Source of the DNA: Congeria kusceri
Lineage: Eukaryota; Mollusca; Bivalvia; Myida; Dreissenidae
Direction: 5' to 3'
Length of the DNA stretch: 64,000 nt
NCBI GenBank assembly: GCA_027627225.1
Contig: CM051032.1
Location: forward strand, 65,079,137 to 65,143,136
Under the pieces are notes generated by a model. It saw only the letters and a list, made by a program, of their open reading frames with translations. It made no database searches and had not been told where the DNA came from. The position numbers and the translations under genes are program-made. Position 1 is the stretch's first letter, and each line of letters opens with the position of its first letter. Positions 46,690-59,013 of the stretch are shown in pieces.

Positions 46690-48862
46690 CCCCGTGCATG
46701 GGCCTCAGTCGCCTATTCATAAAAACGGCGATCAATCCGACCCAAATAATTATAGGGGAATTACTCTAAAAAGCTGTTTCTCTGACCTGTTTTCCATGGT
46801 ATTTAACGAGAGATTAAAGTCATGGGGAGATGAAAATTCAGTTCTAACGGACGCTCAATTTGGATTCAAAAACAAATAAAGCACTCTCGACCCAGTATTT
46901 ATTTTACATTCGTTGACACAAAGACAAATAACTAATAAGAAAACATTGTATTGTTGTTTTGTGGATTACAGGAAGGCCTATGACAGCATAAATAGGAACC
47001 GGCTGTGGTTCAAGCTTATTAATATAGGAATTGACGGCGAATTATAGTCCGTTGTACGGTCAATGTATAGTGAGGTAAAGCTGTGTTTCAAACATTTTGG
47101 GAACATTGTCTGATTTTTTAAACTACAACCTTGGATTAATTTAGGGGAGATAACCTCTCCGATCTGCTTTTCCCTCTACCTAAATGACATTCAGATGCAT
47201 TTACAAGAAAATATAGATGCTAGCATTAATATTGATCGAATCGCTATATTTTTACTATTGTTAGCCGACGACGCAGTTCTATCGGAATCGAAAGATGATC
47301 TACACAATTCTCTTGATAGTCTATGCGCATACTGTCGTCAATGGAATCTCACGGTTAATAAAGAGAAAACTAAAATCATGGTCTTCAGAAAAGGGGGAAG
47401 GTTGGGGATTAACGATAAATGGTTATATAATAATCAAGAAGTTGAAGTTGTTAACTCGTTCAATTATTTAGGGGTGGTGTTTTCCAGTCGCGGATCCTTC
47501 GCGCAAGCTACGAAAACACTCGCGGTAAAAGGATTACGATCTCTACATTCATTGATGTTCTTAATTAGAAATAACAATGTGCCAATAAATATTATGTTTA
47601 ATCTGTGTGATGCATACGTACTATCAGTTTTAAAATACTGCTCAGAAGTTTTGGGTTATGTACAGTCAGAAGTTTTAGAAAGAGTCCATAAGAAGTTCTG
47701 TAAATGGGTATTAAATGTTAGAATGATTAAATATTTTTAAAGCTCCACACTGTTAAGCAAGATAATTGTATTTATATACCATATTAAATTAACAGTTAAA
47801 TAATATCGATGTAAACAATTCTTGCACAAATTGTGCCTCACAGGTACGTTGTATATTACAGACATCCGGTCTAAATGATATTTGGCTCTACCCAGGTTCT
47901 TTTAAGATAGAAGCATTCATTCCCACATTAAGAACTCGACTGCGAGATATCTCTATTAGCAATTGGCGGTCAGATCTAGACCAATCAACGTCTCAAGATG
48001 TATACAGATAAATAAAAATTAAATTTGAACAATCAGTATATACAAGTCTGTTGGAAAATCCGAATTACAGAAATGTCTTGGCCAAATTACATTTGTCATC
48101 TCACACATTAAACATTGAATTCAGTCGGCACAATAATAACGGAAATGTACACTTTGCGACCAGAATGATATTGAAGATGAATTCCATTTTGTTCTCAAGT
48201 GCCCTATATACACCCACATTCGAAAACAGTATATCCCAAAATATATATTTATACTCGCACAAGTTTGGTAAAATATATTGATTTAATGCAATGTGAAAAT
48301 AAAACTATCATAAAAAGGCTGGCAACATATTGTCATAAAGCATTTAACTAAGAGAAACATTAATTTATCAAATAATTTATACTTTCTTTTGTTCATTCTA
48401 ATTTTGACTGTTTATATATGATATGTCTGTTAAATATTTACGGAAACAACAGTGGTTACGTACGTTTCCTTAATATAGCCGTATCGTGTCTGTTTGTTTA
48501 TTTTATATTGAAATACATGTAGTAACAAATGTCTTTTATTGTTCCCTATATTCTAGATATACATTGCTCTGTACTTATCGAATGACTTCCGACTTAACAT
48601 GTTACTAATTTAATGAAGTTACTGTACATACCTGTAAAGCTTCCAGTACTGATGTAAATTAATATTCAAGGTAACAACCTGTATGTTGTTTACCTTTAAA
48701 CACTCTCACTTTTATGACTTTTTGAAATTATATAAATATTTATAATTTATAATATTTAAATGTATTATTCACAAGTCACATGCCATGTATGTTTTCTTGG
48801 TATGTTTGTATAACGATAAGCTCGTAATGCTTACGTTGAATAAATATTCTGTTCTGTTCTGC
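46690..48862 (+). mobile_element. LINE remnant with RT domain and (TTCTG)n tail
   Basis: RT pieces in order: HKNGDQSDPNNYRGITLKSC, DAQFGFKNK, VDYRKAYDSINRNRLWFKL (near 46964-47020), SPICFSLYLND, LLADDAVL (variant of FADD), CRQWNLTVNKEKTKIMVF and NSFNYLGVVFSS. A C-terminal Cys motif (CTLCDQNDIEDEFHFVLKC, about 48150-48206) follows in a shifted frame. The 3' end reads GAATAAATATTCTGTTCTGT. In-frame stops and shifts show it is inactive. Confidence 0.8.
47195..47740 (+). pseudogene. LINE reverse-transcriptase catalytic and thumb fragment
   Basis: 181 open residues with YLNDIQ before the start, LLADDAVLSESKDDL (catalytic DD retained, aromatic replaced by Leu), NKEKTKIMVFRKGG and YLGVVFSSRGSFAQATKTLA. 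The tail is YVQSEVLERVHKKFCKWVLN. Upstream RT motifs are in other frames at 46694-47190. A frame break follows. Confidence 0.8.
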
Positions 48863-49194
48863 TATTACTGCTTAGTTTTAACAGGTTTTTATTATTAATG
48901 CTCTTGTTTTTAACGTATGTTATTGTTTGTTCAATTTTGATAAATTATTGTAAGGTAATTAGAACATAGTATTACGTAAATAAGCAGAACGTTATTAATC
49001 TACTACAACGAAAATATGAAGAATTTATACCATAACGTAACATTCGAACATAAGGAAAACATGAATGAAAATGACTTATTGTGTATAAAAATAAAAATAA
49101 AATATTTTTCCGACCTACAGACCCACCCTTTATTAGCATGGATCGCGGGTGAGGAAACAAACAATATTTTATATTCGGCCTTAACGCGAACAAA

Positions 49195-50446
49195 ACAAAA
49201 AATTCACAAGCCTTAAAGGCATATAATCATTTATTGTATATCTTTATCAGAGATCAGCTAAGCACTAAAAAAAAATTATCGCTCTTTGATTCCTTATTTG
49301 TCCCAATTATTTTATATGGATCTGAAATGTGGGGAATTTACAACATTAAGGAAGTTGATAAACTACATTTTAAAGTTGGTAAAAGTTTAATAGGTGTACG
49401 CCCCCAAACATCAAATTTTGCTGTCTTAGGTGAGTATGGCACTAATAACTGTAATTTCTGGTGTGTGTTTTTAAACACGAGTCAGAACATTTAGGATACG
49501 GAAATATTTTTAATGTTTTAACTGAAAATTGAAATTACACTAATCAGATCAATCAGAGGCTAAAAGATCAGTATATTCAACATTGGCGCGATACAATTTA
49601 TAATCAACCTAAATTAGAGTGTTATCGAATGTTTAAGTCTGAATTTCAGTATGAACACTATTTAAATTGTATTATTAATTAAACTCAAAATACACAATAG
49701 GAAGACTAGATTAAGTGCGCATAAATTAGAAATTGAGACGGGTAGATATACTAACATAGCAAGAGAAGAACGCAAATGAAAACTATGTACCTTAAATACT
49801 GTGGAATCTGAAGACCACTTCTTTCTCTGTTGTCCAACTTATAGAGATCTTCGCACAAAATATGGTATACGATCCAACTGGCCTAACCTTACGAAATTTT
49901 TATTTTTTTATTTCCTGTACAAATAGTTTAGTAATCAACAATGTTGCCAGATTTATTACAGATACTATGAAACTCCGTGAGGAAGCATTACAAGTTTTAG
50001 CTGCTTCTTAATGTTTATTTTGTTTCACTTGATACTATATCTTCCATGTATATTTTATGTTTGAACTGATATAATTGCATTGTATATTTCCTAATATTTT
50101 CATGTATATTTCTCCTGTATACTTCATATTCAAACAGTTATTATTGCATTGCATATTTATTTAAATAGACTGTATTTGTATGAACTACTGTACCTTAACC
50201 ATATGTCGTGTAGTTGTATATTAATGGTTAAAGGCTGTTGTTGTGGAGTTGTTAATAATCAACCATTTGCATGACTTTTTTTTTGCATGAAGAGAATAAT
50301 AACTTGTGACGAATTTAAAAAAAAAATATTTTATATCCTTTAAATAACATAGATTCTTATGCATGTTGTGTAAATATATGTTTGTAGTTCTCATGTGCCA
50401 CATCTGGCGTATTGGATTTGAATAAAACATGTCTGTCTGTCTGTCA
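49195..50446 (+). mobile_element. LINE 3' fragment with (TGTC)n tail
   Basis: LSLFDSLFVPIILYGSEMWG, then FKVGKSLIGVRPQTSNFAVL, at 49234-49494 is the RT C-terminal region. Shifted frames give SAHKLEIETGRY, KLCTLNTVESEDHFFLCC and the C-terminus ITDTMKLREEALQVLAAS with stop at 50009-50011. The 3' end is GAATAAAACATGTCTGTCTG. The left edge of the large tandem duplication falls inside this fragment at 49961. Confidence 0.75.
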
Positions 50447-51820
50447 TTTGAGAACAAACAAACGTTATTTAAAGGAAACGTTTTTAGGGACTTATTTAAT
50501 CCTCAAACACAAATACACGATTTTTACATGGTATCGAACAATTAGTTTGTTTTGTTGAATCATTGTGTTCGTGTCTAATAAAAAAATATTTTCTCATTGA
50601 TTGCATGTTATTTTATTATTCTGAACTCATTTTGTAAAACTATTTGATATCGATAATCACATATATATGCACCCGTTAACATATGTGCACAAACACACAC
50701 TATAAAGTTTTATTTTATGAAAGAAAATGCAATTTATTCGTGCAAGTCAGCGTTATTTTATTTTGGAAAGATTGTTCCATTCTCCAAGAGGCCAGCGGGA
50801 CGCGATTTCGACCCTGAACTACAAGAGAAAGCATGTTTAAATATATATTATTAAGTAAAAGGTTAAAACCCCGTGTTCTTACTGATTTTCGACAAATCTA
50901 ACAAATCTCATTCAAAACGTTCTTCACTGATAAAAATTAATCCACATTTCGCAGAATACAACAAATGGTTTTGTTGATATTTCTAATGTTAACACGTATC
51001 GAATGCATAGACAGGATGATGAATTATAATCTCCGAATGCTCAAAGTACATTGGGTGTTACCGAGGTTTTGTTGTGATATACGATACATCAATGCAGTAA
51101 TGCGAGCGGTGATTTTTATTTCTATCGTTACGGTTGAGATATTATAAAATAAAAATTGTCAAATTCCCCTGGGTCAGCCCGCCCCCCCCCCCCCTCCCCC
51201 CCGGAGGAAATATTGGTAGGTGCAAACCGGCTGGCTGTGAACGAACTTGAAGGTGGTGGACAGGATTTGATCTGCACAGCTAAGTAATACCGGGCGATTG
51301 GGCTGATGCGTCCGGGATGGAAGAGAAACCACTTTAGAGGACAGGTTGGCCAAAGCACTTTATGGCACGGTAGATTGGTGGAAAACTGCAGCATTGCTGT
51401 GAAGTTGATGACCACCTGTCGTTAGGTGTTGTCTGGAAAGCATGCAATAATATGACTGTAATATAGGTTTATGTGTGAACAACACATACTGAATACTGAT
51501 TGAAATAGAGTACTGACTGCTGTCCGTATTCAAAAGATATGGATTGAAAATGTATGGAAAGAACTCAGGAAACAACATGTGGCGACAGTTGCTGTGTAAG
51601 TTGGGTACTTAAAATGCAAATACCAATAATATTTAATAGTGGTGTGAAGAGCTAAGCGATTCACACATAAACACCGTATAAAATGGGATTTAAAACACTG
51701 TAAATAAGGCAGACATTTAATATGGAATCATGAACTGACCAAAGCCAACTCCAGTATGAGTATGGCATTGATGTGTGTGAGCTCTAAACAATGCCACACG
51801 TAGAAAAATATATATATGTA
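50447..51820. other. Unidentified segment of the duplicated unit
   Basis: No exon recognised. A poly-C/CCT run lies at 51182-51202. A GC-richer stretch to about 51420 carries antisense open frames with no known motif. The right copy (57253-58622) is the same. Confidence 0.45.
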
Positions 51821-51889
51821 GCGTGAATTGTAAACTAAATCACGCATAGAAAGAAAATAATGTGGCGTGAACTATAAACTATATCACGC
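51821..51889. repeat. Pair of GCGTGA/TCACGC palindromes (left copy)
   Basis: GCGTGA-N13-TCACGC occurs at 51821-51845 and again at 51865-51889, with a decayed third near 51930-51957. The spacers are similar (ATTGTAAACTAAA and ACTATAAACTATA). It is repeated in the right copy at +6802. It could be a protein-binding array or part of a mobile element. Confidence 0.55.
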
Positions 51890-52211
51890 AAAATAACGCC
51901 TTCAAACGGCACAATAATGAAAGCATGTGGCATGTACTATGAAATCCATCGCGCAAAATAATAACTGTGAAATAGCATGAACGGCAACTATGCCATGGCA
52001 TTATACAAACTAAATATACAAGTTGCTATTTGACTATGATGTCAAAACAAAAATAGCAACCAACACAGGCAGGACAAGTTATAAAACTGTATATGTCAGA
52101 TCAATATCTAGCCACATTCAGGCTGAATAAACGGGTTGCTTTACGACAATAATTTCAAAACAAAAACAGCCAAACAAGGCGTACAAGCATAATAAGTTGG
52201 TATCTATTATT

Positions 52212-52370
52212 TTCGGCATCTGGTTACGTCGGCCTCGTAATTAAGTGCTATTTCGGCATCTGGTTACGTCGGCCTCGTAATTAAGTGCCAGTTCAGCATC
52301 TGGTTACGTCGGCCTCGTAATTAAGTGCAATTCGGCATCTGGTTACGTCGGCCTCGTAATTAAGTGCCAC
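52212..52370 (+). repeat. Minisatellite, four 40-bp units (left copy)
   Basis: Units start at 52212, 52252, 52292 and 52331. Each carries TTCGGCATCTGGTTACGTCG and then GCCTCGTAATTAAGTGC with two or three variable bases between units. Decayed TTCGGCATTC pieces follow to 52420. The array lies about 320 bases before the first exon of the transposase-domain gene. Confidence 0.9.
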
Positions 52371-52857
52371 TTCGGCATTCGGGTTTGGCCAGTTCGGCAT
52401 TCACAGTTAGTTACTTCGGCACTGGTAGACTATCACATATGTAATCGATGTTATATCAGTTTGCAATTAATTACCACATATAGACTACTTAAAGATAGGT
52501 GTGAACAAATCAAAGACATGCAAAAAGGCACGCTTCATCAGTTTGCCACAATCATGTTTATATAAATAAATTTCAAAGAGCCAGTTAATTAACACATAAT
52601 AATGTTTGATGAACATGTCAATTAATTGAATTAATTGAAGATTAAAATGGTATATAAGGTTGAAAACTGCATTCGATTTCATTCTCACAATGGCAGATGA
52701 TCATTGTATAAGTTGTAATGTGCGTGTTCGTGTGCGACAGGAAGCCCTACGATGTTTGCTTGCGTTGGCAGCACAGAGCCTGCAATACTGGTAAGTGTTC
52801 ATTGTTTGCTGACCAAGTATATGGTGTCTTATATTAAAGTTTACGTCAATAAACATT

Positions 52858-52858
52858 A

Positions 52859-52907
<49 letters not shown>

Positions 52908-52908
52908 T
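52858..52908 (+). repeat. (TCTG)n microsatellite (left copy)
   Basis: About twelve TCTG/TGTC units with one TTTG interruption, following CAATAAACATTATG. The right copy at about 59661-59712 has one unit more. The AATAAA-plus-(TGTC)n form resembles a LINE 3' tail. Confidence 0.85.
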
Positions 52909-53149
52909 ATTATAAATAATGATTAAATAATGTTTTACTGATTTTAAGATTGCAATCAGTGAATTAAAAATATAATATCATGGTTATAAGTGAGGAAGGT
53001 TGTATTCTCTCAAATGGAATTGTATTCTTAAAGACACAGGGTCCGCTTTAAAATAAAAATAATAATCTAATTCAATATAATTCATCTATGTATTCAGAAT
53101 GAGAGTCTATTGACCCAACATATTATATACCTAAGGTAGTATAAGTAAG

Positions 53150-54240
53150 TAATTGTTTATTATTGTGACATGTGTTTTAACAATACAAGAGTTCATGGTA
53201 TTTCGTAAACAAAACAAATAACACCCGGCCCAATGGGCCTATATGTCACCAAAGAAAGACATCTATTGAAATGACATAATATAATATAATTATCTGTATA
53301 GTAAACGGATACTGATATATACATCTTGGGAACGTTCAGACAGTTCAGTGCAAGTTATTAGTTAAGCAAACAGAAGTCGTATATATGTTTGAGTAAATGT
53401 GTTTAATGCAATAGAATAAAAATAAGTTATATCCATTGTTATCAAGTGTATTTACTTTTCTTTCTTAAACATTACTGATAGATAGTCCCTCTATGTCTGG
53501 TACATCTTCTGTTTTCTTAACAAAAGAGCTTGAACAAGAAATTTAGCAAATTTGCGTGGAAAGTTCGACATTATATATTTATCAGCACTGTTGAAATCTC
53601 CCTCTATGAAAAACATATGGTGGTAAAGAGTAGTCCTTATATCATTGTACAGGTGACAGTCAAATACAAAATGTAGTTCGTCCTCAACGTGCGCGTTCTC
53701 ACAGAACTTGCACAGTCGTTGCTCCACTGGTTCACCGACATATCGACCTGTTTCTATTCTTAGGGGCAGGATTCCGCTTCTGAATTGGCATATCGCAGAT
53801 CGTTCACTTTTACACAAATTCATGTTGACGTATGATTCACAACATAAATTTTCCTTGAATAGTATATATGTCCGCAGTTTCGGAACATTTTGCACATCCG
53901 TTTTCCATTTGTTTTCATAGAATGCATGGAGGTGTTGTTGGACCATTGACGCAGCCACAATAGATTTGTTTTCAAAGTAACCATTTATATTTAACGTGTT
54001 CATTACTTGTTTGAGTTCACTTGACCAGTTATTCACGTTGTTGTGGTTGATGAAGTCAATATTAAACACTTGCTTCGTAATCCTGTGATCGTCCATGCGG
54101 ATGAGCCGGTTCCACAAGCGTATCATTGAGTGCCAATGTCGATATGTGCTAGGTAGCCAACCGGTGTCTCCAGTCATTGCCAGGATGGGTGTGAATCTGT
54201 GGACACCCAGGAAGTAGCGCATCGCTCTATGTTGAACATT
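53150..54240 (-). mobile_element. Antisense LINE 3' fragment A (left copy)
   Basis: Minus-strand open frame 54222-53491 (243 residues): FLGVHRFTPILAMTGDTGWL, HWHSMIRLWNRLIRMDD, then FRSGILPLRIETGRY and CKFCENAHVEDELHFVFDC. This is the C-terminal region of the LINE protein. The 3' tail lies near 53150-53170 and reads AATAAACAATTACTTACTTA on the minus strand. There is no RT core, so it is 5'-truncated. It lies in the first intron of the transposase-domain gene. Confidence 0.75.
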
Positions 54241-55030
54241 ATCGATACTCTGGTACTTCTAGTATATGTTGTTTAAACATGTATATTTAATTATACATGT
54301 GTTGACGTCGTACTTAGTGACTGATAGTGAACATGAATGTTACTAGTTATAATGCTAAATATCGATCACTTAGATATATTTGAAAATTCCAAATTCGGAA
54401 ATATCATTGTTCATTTATTATTTACTAAAGTGAGAATTGCGTAGCAGCTTTTATTAAGAAGCTTTTATTAAAAGCTACATATTAATGCGAATTTGTGTAT
54501 ATAATCTATTTGCCAAGGTATATAATAGTATATTTTCTTTGAAGTTAATTTCTGGCGATAAAATAAGGGCATATACGGTATAAATTTTGTTTCAATAAAT
54601 TGTTAATTAAAATATTGGGAGAGGACCCCACATGCGAATACAGTTTGGACCATTGTTTTGTTATCAGCAAATTGCGTGAAATAGTTGGCACATGTCTTTG
54701 TGTCAATTAACACTAGGCGCTCTAGGGTGATGTCACGTAGCAAGAAAAGAGATGTATTGTTTCATTTGATATAGTTAAGATTTAAAATTGTATTATTGGT
54801 ACCCGATGCAAATATTGTATTTTCTAATGGTAAAAAGTAAAGTGTAATCTGTCGAAGTTAAAAATTAATTATCGAAAGTTAATAACTATTTTGCATTGTA
54901 GTTTTAAAAATAAGTCCTGTTATGTACTGTTTAGTCAATATTTAAGTAATTTAATCTCAATAAGTATAGTATGACGTGTACAAAAATAAGAAAGAAATAT
55001 TTAATTAACGAAGTGCATACGATATATTCA

Positions 55031-56034
55031 AATGCAAATACTTATAGAACAGAACAGAACAGAACTTTTATTGGTGACTTGCACAAAAGTACATCGTCAA
55101 AGCAAATTCAGTACAAATAAACAATTATATGTCACATAATAAGTTAAAAGGCTTAGAAAGTAGATACCATACAATACAGTCTTTTGAGAAAATAAGAAAA
55201 AAAGAAAGGAAAAAGAGGGTGAACAAAATCAATGAATAGCTAATAGCGTGGAATTTCTAAGAGCCAACGCCTGCTTTAAAAATCTAGCAACATTAAGCAA
55301 TACAGTTCTATTTTGCGTATTGATTAATTCAAGAAATTTAAACATTGAAGGTTTCTTAAAATAATAACGGGATAAAAATTTCTTTCTTAAATCTTCGAAT
55401 AAAGGGCATATACACATAAAATGATATTCGTCTTCAATATCATTTTTATTGCATAATAAGCAAAAACGTTGATTTCTGTCAATTCTATTCCTACTATACC
55501 GGCCTGTTTGAATTCGGAGGGGATGTTCTGACAGTCTAAGCCTCGTGAAGAAGCATCTTAGATTATGTGGTAAGGTATCAAGATAAGTTTCATATTCAAA
55601 TCTGTGTTTAATATGTTTATAGTTTTCCAGTGCGGCATTTCTTTCTATCCCCACTGACCATTGTTGTATAAATACTTCAATAACACGCTGTTTAAACATC
55701 GGAAGAAACGAAGTAACATCAACATTTGCACAATTGTCAAAAACATATGAAAAACCGTGATCATTTAACATTTTTTTTACATTGGAAACCCAATTTGGTA
55801 ACCCTTTCTCACAATCTAGAAGGGCTTCGTGGTATACTGTTTTCAATATAATATTATCAGTGTGTAATAATTTACACCAATATTTTATAATTTTAACATA
55901 TCTTGAAATATACAAAGGGTAACGGCCCAATTCGCCATAAACACCAACAGATGATGCATTTGTTTTAATTTGAAGAATTTGTTTACAAAATTTAAGATGA
56001 ATTCGTTCTATCTCTTTCGACTTTGAATTATAAC
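55031..56034 (-). mobile_element. Antisense LINE 3' fragment B (left copy)
   Basis: Minus-strand frame with EIERIHLKFCKQILQIKTNA, YGELGRYPLYISRYVKIIKY, LRLSEHPLRIQTGRY and CLLCNKNDIEDEYHFMCIC. The 299-residue open frame (56128-55229) begins outside the LINE, antisense through host exon 2, and enters LINE sequence near 56030. The tail near 55031-55055 reads AAAAGTTCTGTTCTGTTCTG on the minus strand, the same tail type as the LINE ending at 48862. Confidence 0.75.
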
Positions 56035-59013
56035 AGGCATATCTCGAGACCAGTACTGGCAAGCAGTGCGCGGGGACATACAGCTTGAATGGACGTGCAA
56101 TGCATGCTCGCAGGTAAAGTGCTATCATGCAGGCATTGTCGTTTATGTATATATATTTTTAATGTAGGTGGATAGAATATAGATAATTGTGTTGAGTCGA
56201 TGATGCACGAGCACGCGGACCTGGCTGCACCTGAGGCCAGCAGACCCAACCCGACGAACCTCATTTACGCGGTCAACCGAATGAGACAGAAGCTTAGGCC
56301 TGCTGACCCTGCTGACCTTGAATCAGAGGTACGTTTGAAAATCTTGCAAAAAGACATCTTAGGAACGTTTACCATCTACCAAATGTGAGCACAATATTTT
56401 GATACAGACGTTACAAACATTGGCTGTATTAACAACTTGTAACATCCCACATTCAATGCTGATGATTTGTATATGGAACGCATTTTATACTCATTATTTT
56501 AAGAATATAAGAATTATAAGAATTAAGGGCGGCAAAGATATATACAGCACATGAAAACAACATTGCTAAGAAGGCAATAAATAATGTTACATATACATGT
56601 ACACATAATTTACATTATATATTATCTGTCGCGCTGTGCTTGATATATGTATTGCATTTTTCAGCATGACACATAGTTCATCGACGGCCAGGCACCGGAC
56701 TTCTTCCGGAAGGACATCGTGGTGGGGAACAGCAGGCACCTGGTGTTCTATACAGATCGCCAACTGGATACTATGAAACTCCGTGAGGAAGCATTACAAG
56801 TTTTAGCTGCTTCTTAATGTTTATTTTGTTTCACTTGATACTATATCTTCCATGTATATTTTATGTTTGAACTGATATAATTGCATTGTATATTTCCTAA
56901 TATTTTCATGTATATTTCTCCTGTATACTTCATATTCAAACAGGTATTATTGCATTGCATATTTATTTAAATAGACTGTATTTGTATGAACTACTGTACC
57001 TTAACCATATGTCGTGTAGTTGTATATTAATGGTTAAAGGCTGTTGTTGTGGAGTTGTTAATAATCAACCATTTGCATGACTTTTTTTTTGCATGAAGAG
57101 AATAATAACTTGTGACGAATTTAAAAAAAAAATATTTTATATCCTTTAAATAACATAGATTCTTATGCATGTTGTGTAAATATATGTTTGTAGTTCTCAT
57201 GTGCCACATCTGGCGTATTGGATTTGAATAAAAAATGTCTGTCTGTCTGTCATTTGAGAACAAACAAACGTTATTTAAAGGAAACGTTTTTAGGGACTTA
57301 TTTAATCCTCAAACACAAATACACGATTTTTACATGGTATCGAACAATTAGTTTGTTTTGTTGAATCATTGTGTTCGTGTCTGATAAAAAAATATTTTCT
57401 CATTGATTGCATGTTATTTTATTATTCTGAACTCATTTTGTAAAACTATTTGATATCGATAATCACATATATATGCACCCGTTAACATATGTGCACAAAC
57501 ACACACTATAAAGTTTTATTTTATGAAAGAAAATGCAATTTATTCGTGCAAGTCAGCGTTATTTTATTTTGGAAAGATTGTTCCATTCTCCAAGAGGCCA
57601 GCGGGACGCGATTTCGACCCTGAACTACAAGAGAAAGCATGTTTAAATATATATTATTAAGTAAAAGGTTAAAACCCCGTGTTCTTACTGATTTTCGACA
57701 AATCTAACAAATCTCATTCAAAACGTTCTTCACTGATAAAAATTAATCCACATTTCGCAGAATACAACAAATGGTTTTGTTGATATTTCTAATGTTAACA
57801 CGTATCGAATGCATAGACAGGATGATGAATTATAATCTCCGAATGCTCAAAGTACATTGGGTGTTACCGAGGTTTTGTTGTGATATACGATACATCAATG
57901 CAGTAATGCGAGCGGTGATTTTTATTTCTATCGTTACGGTTGAGATATTATAAAATAAAAATTGTCAAATTCCCCTGGGTCAGCCCGCCCCCCCCCTCCC
58001 CCCCGGAGGAAATATTGGTAGGTGCAAACCGGCTGGCTGTGAACGAACTTGAAGGTGGTGGACAGGATTTGATCTGCACAGCTAAGTAATACCGGGCGAT
58101 TGGGCTGATGCGTCCGGGATGGAAGAGAAACCACTTTAGAGGACAGGTTGGCCAAAGCACTTTATGGCACGGTAGATTGGTGGAAAACTGCAGCATTGCT
58201 GTGAAGTTGATGACCACCTGTCGTTAGGTGTTGTCTGGAAAGCATGCAATAATATGAATGTAATATAGGTTTATGTGTGAACAACACATACTGAATACTG
58301 ATTGAAATAGAGTACTGACTGCTGTCCGTATTCAAAAGATATGGATTGAAAATGTATGGAAAGAACTCAGGAAACAACATGTGGCGACAGTTGCTGTGTA
58401 AGTTGGGTACTTAAAATGCAAATACCAATAATATTTAATAGTGGTGTGAAGAGCTAAGCGATTCACACATAAACACCGTATAAAATGGGATTTAAAACAC
58501 TGTAAATAAGGCAGACATTTAATATGGAATCATGAACTGACCAAAGCCAACTCCAGTATGAGTATGGCATTGATGTGTGTGAGCTCTAAACAATGCCACA
58601 CGTAGAAAAATATATATATGTAGCGTGAATTGTAAACTAAATCACGCATAGAAAGAAAATAATGTGGCGTGAACTATAAACTATATCACGCAAAATAACG
58701 CCTTCAAACGGCACAATAATGAAAGCATGTGGCATGTACTATGAAATCCATCGCGCAAAATAATAACTGTCAAATAGCATGAACGGCAACTATGCCATGG
58801 CATTATACAAACTAAATATACAAGTTGCTATTTGACTATGATGTCAAAACAAAAATAGCAACCAACACAGGCAGGACAAGTTATAAAACTGTATATGTCA
58901 GATCAATATCTAGCCACATTCAGGCTGAATAAACGGGTTGCTTTACGACAATAATTTCAAAACAAAAACAGCCAAACAAGGCGTACAAGCATAACAAGTT
59001 GGTATCTATTATT

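Larger units (their letters stand above)
49961..56766 (+). repeat. 6806-bp tandem duplication, left copy
   Basis: It is near-identical to 56767-63572 over its whole length. Differences seen by eye are scattered single bases (for example near 50428, 50578, 51478, 52194 and 52453), a shorter poly-C run in the right copy and one extra TCTG unit there. The left edge is at GATACTATGAAACTCC inside a LINE fragment. The right edge is inside a transposase-domain exon at CGCCAACTGG. Confidence 0.95.
52690..56766 (+). pseudogene. MULE-type transposase-domain gene, left copy, truncated
   Basis: Exons inferred are 52690-52790 (start MADDHCISCNVRVRVRQEAL), 56037-56113 (ISRDQYWQAVRGD, EWTCNACSQ), 56176-56328 (HADLAAPEASRPNPTNLIYA, NRMRQKLRP, ADLESE) and the beginning of the transposase exon from 56677. 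In the first exon the frame breaks once: CISCN is in the ATG frame, but CLRWQHRACNTG, which joins exon 2 in phase, is in another. The duplication junction at 56766 cuts the last exon after TDRQL. The gene cannot make a complete product. Antisense LINE fragments occupy the first intron. Confidence 0.7.

Noticed and set aside
51128..51415. Minus-strand open frame of 95 residues, repeated at 57948-58217 with a changed end
   Set aside because: It runs through a poly-C tract whose length differs between the duplicates and alters the frame. No motif was recognised.
52212..52420. Regularly spaced 40-bp repeats resembling a CRISPR array
   Set aside because: The units abut with only two or three variable bases and no unique spacers, and the context is animal DNA. 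It is a minisatellite.
53708..53920. + strand open frame opposite the LINE fragment
   Set aside because: It is the complement of the conserved LINE C-terminal coding region, which explains the openness.
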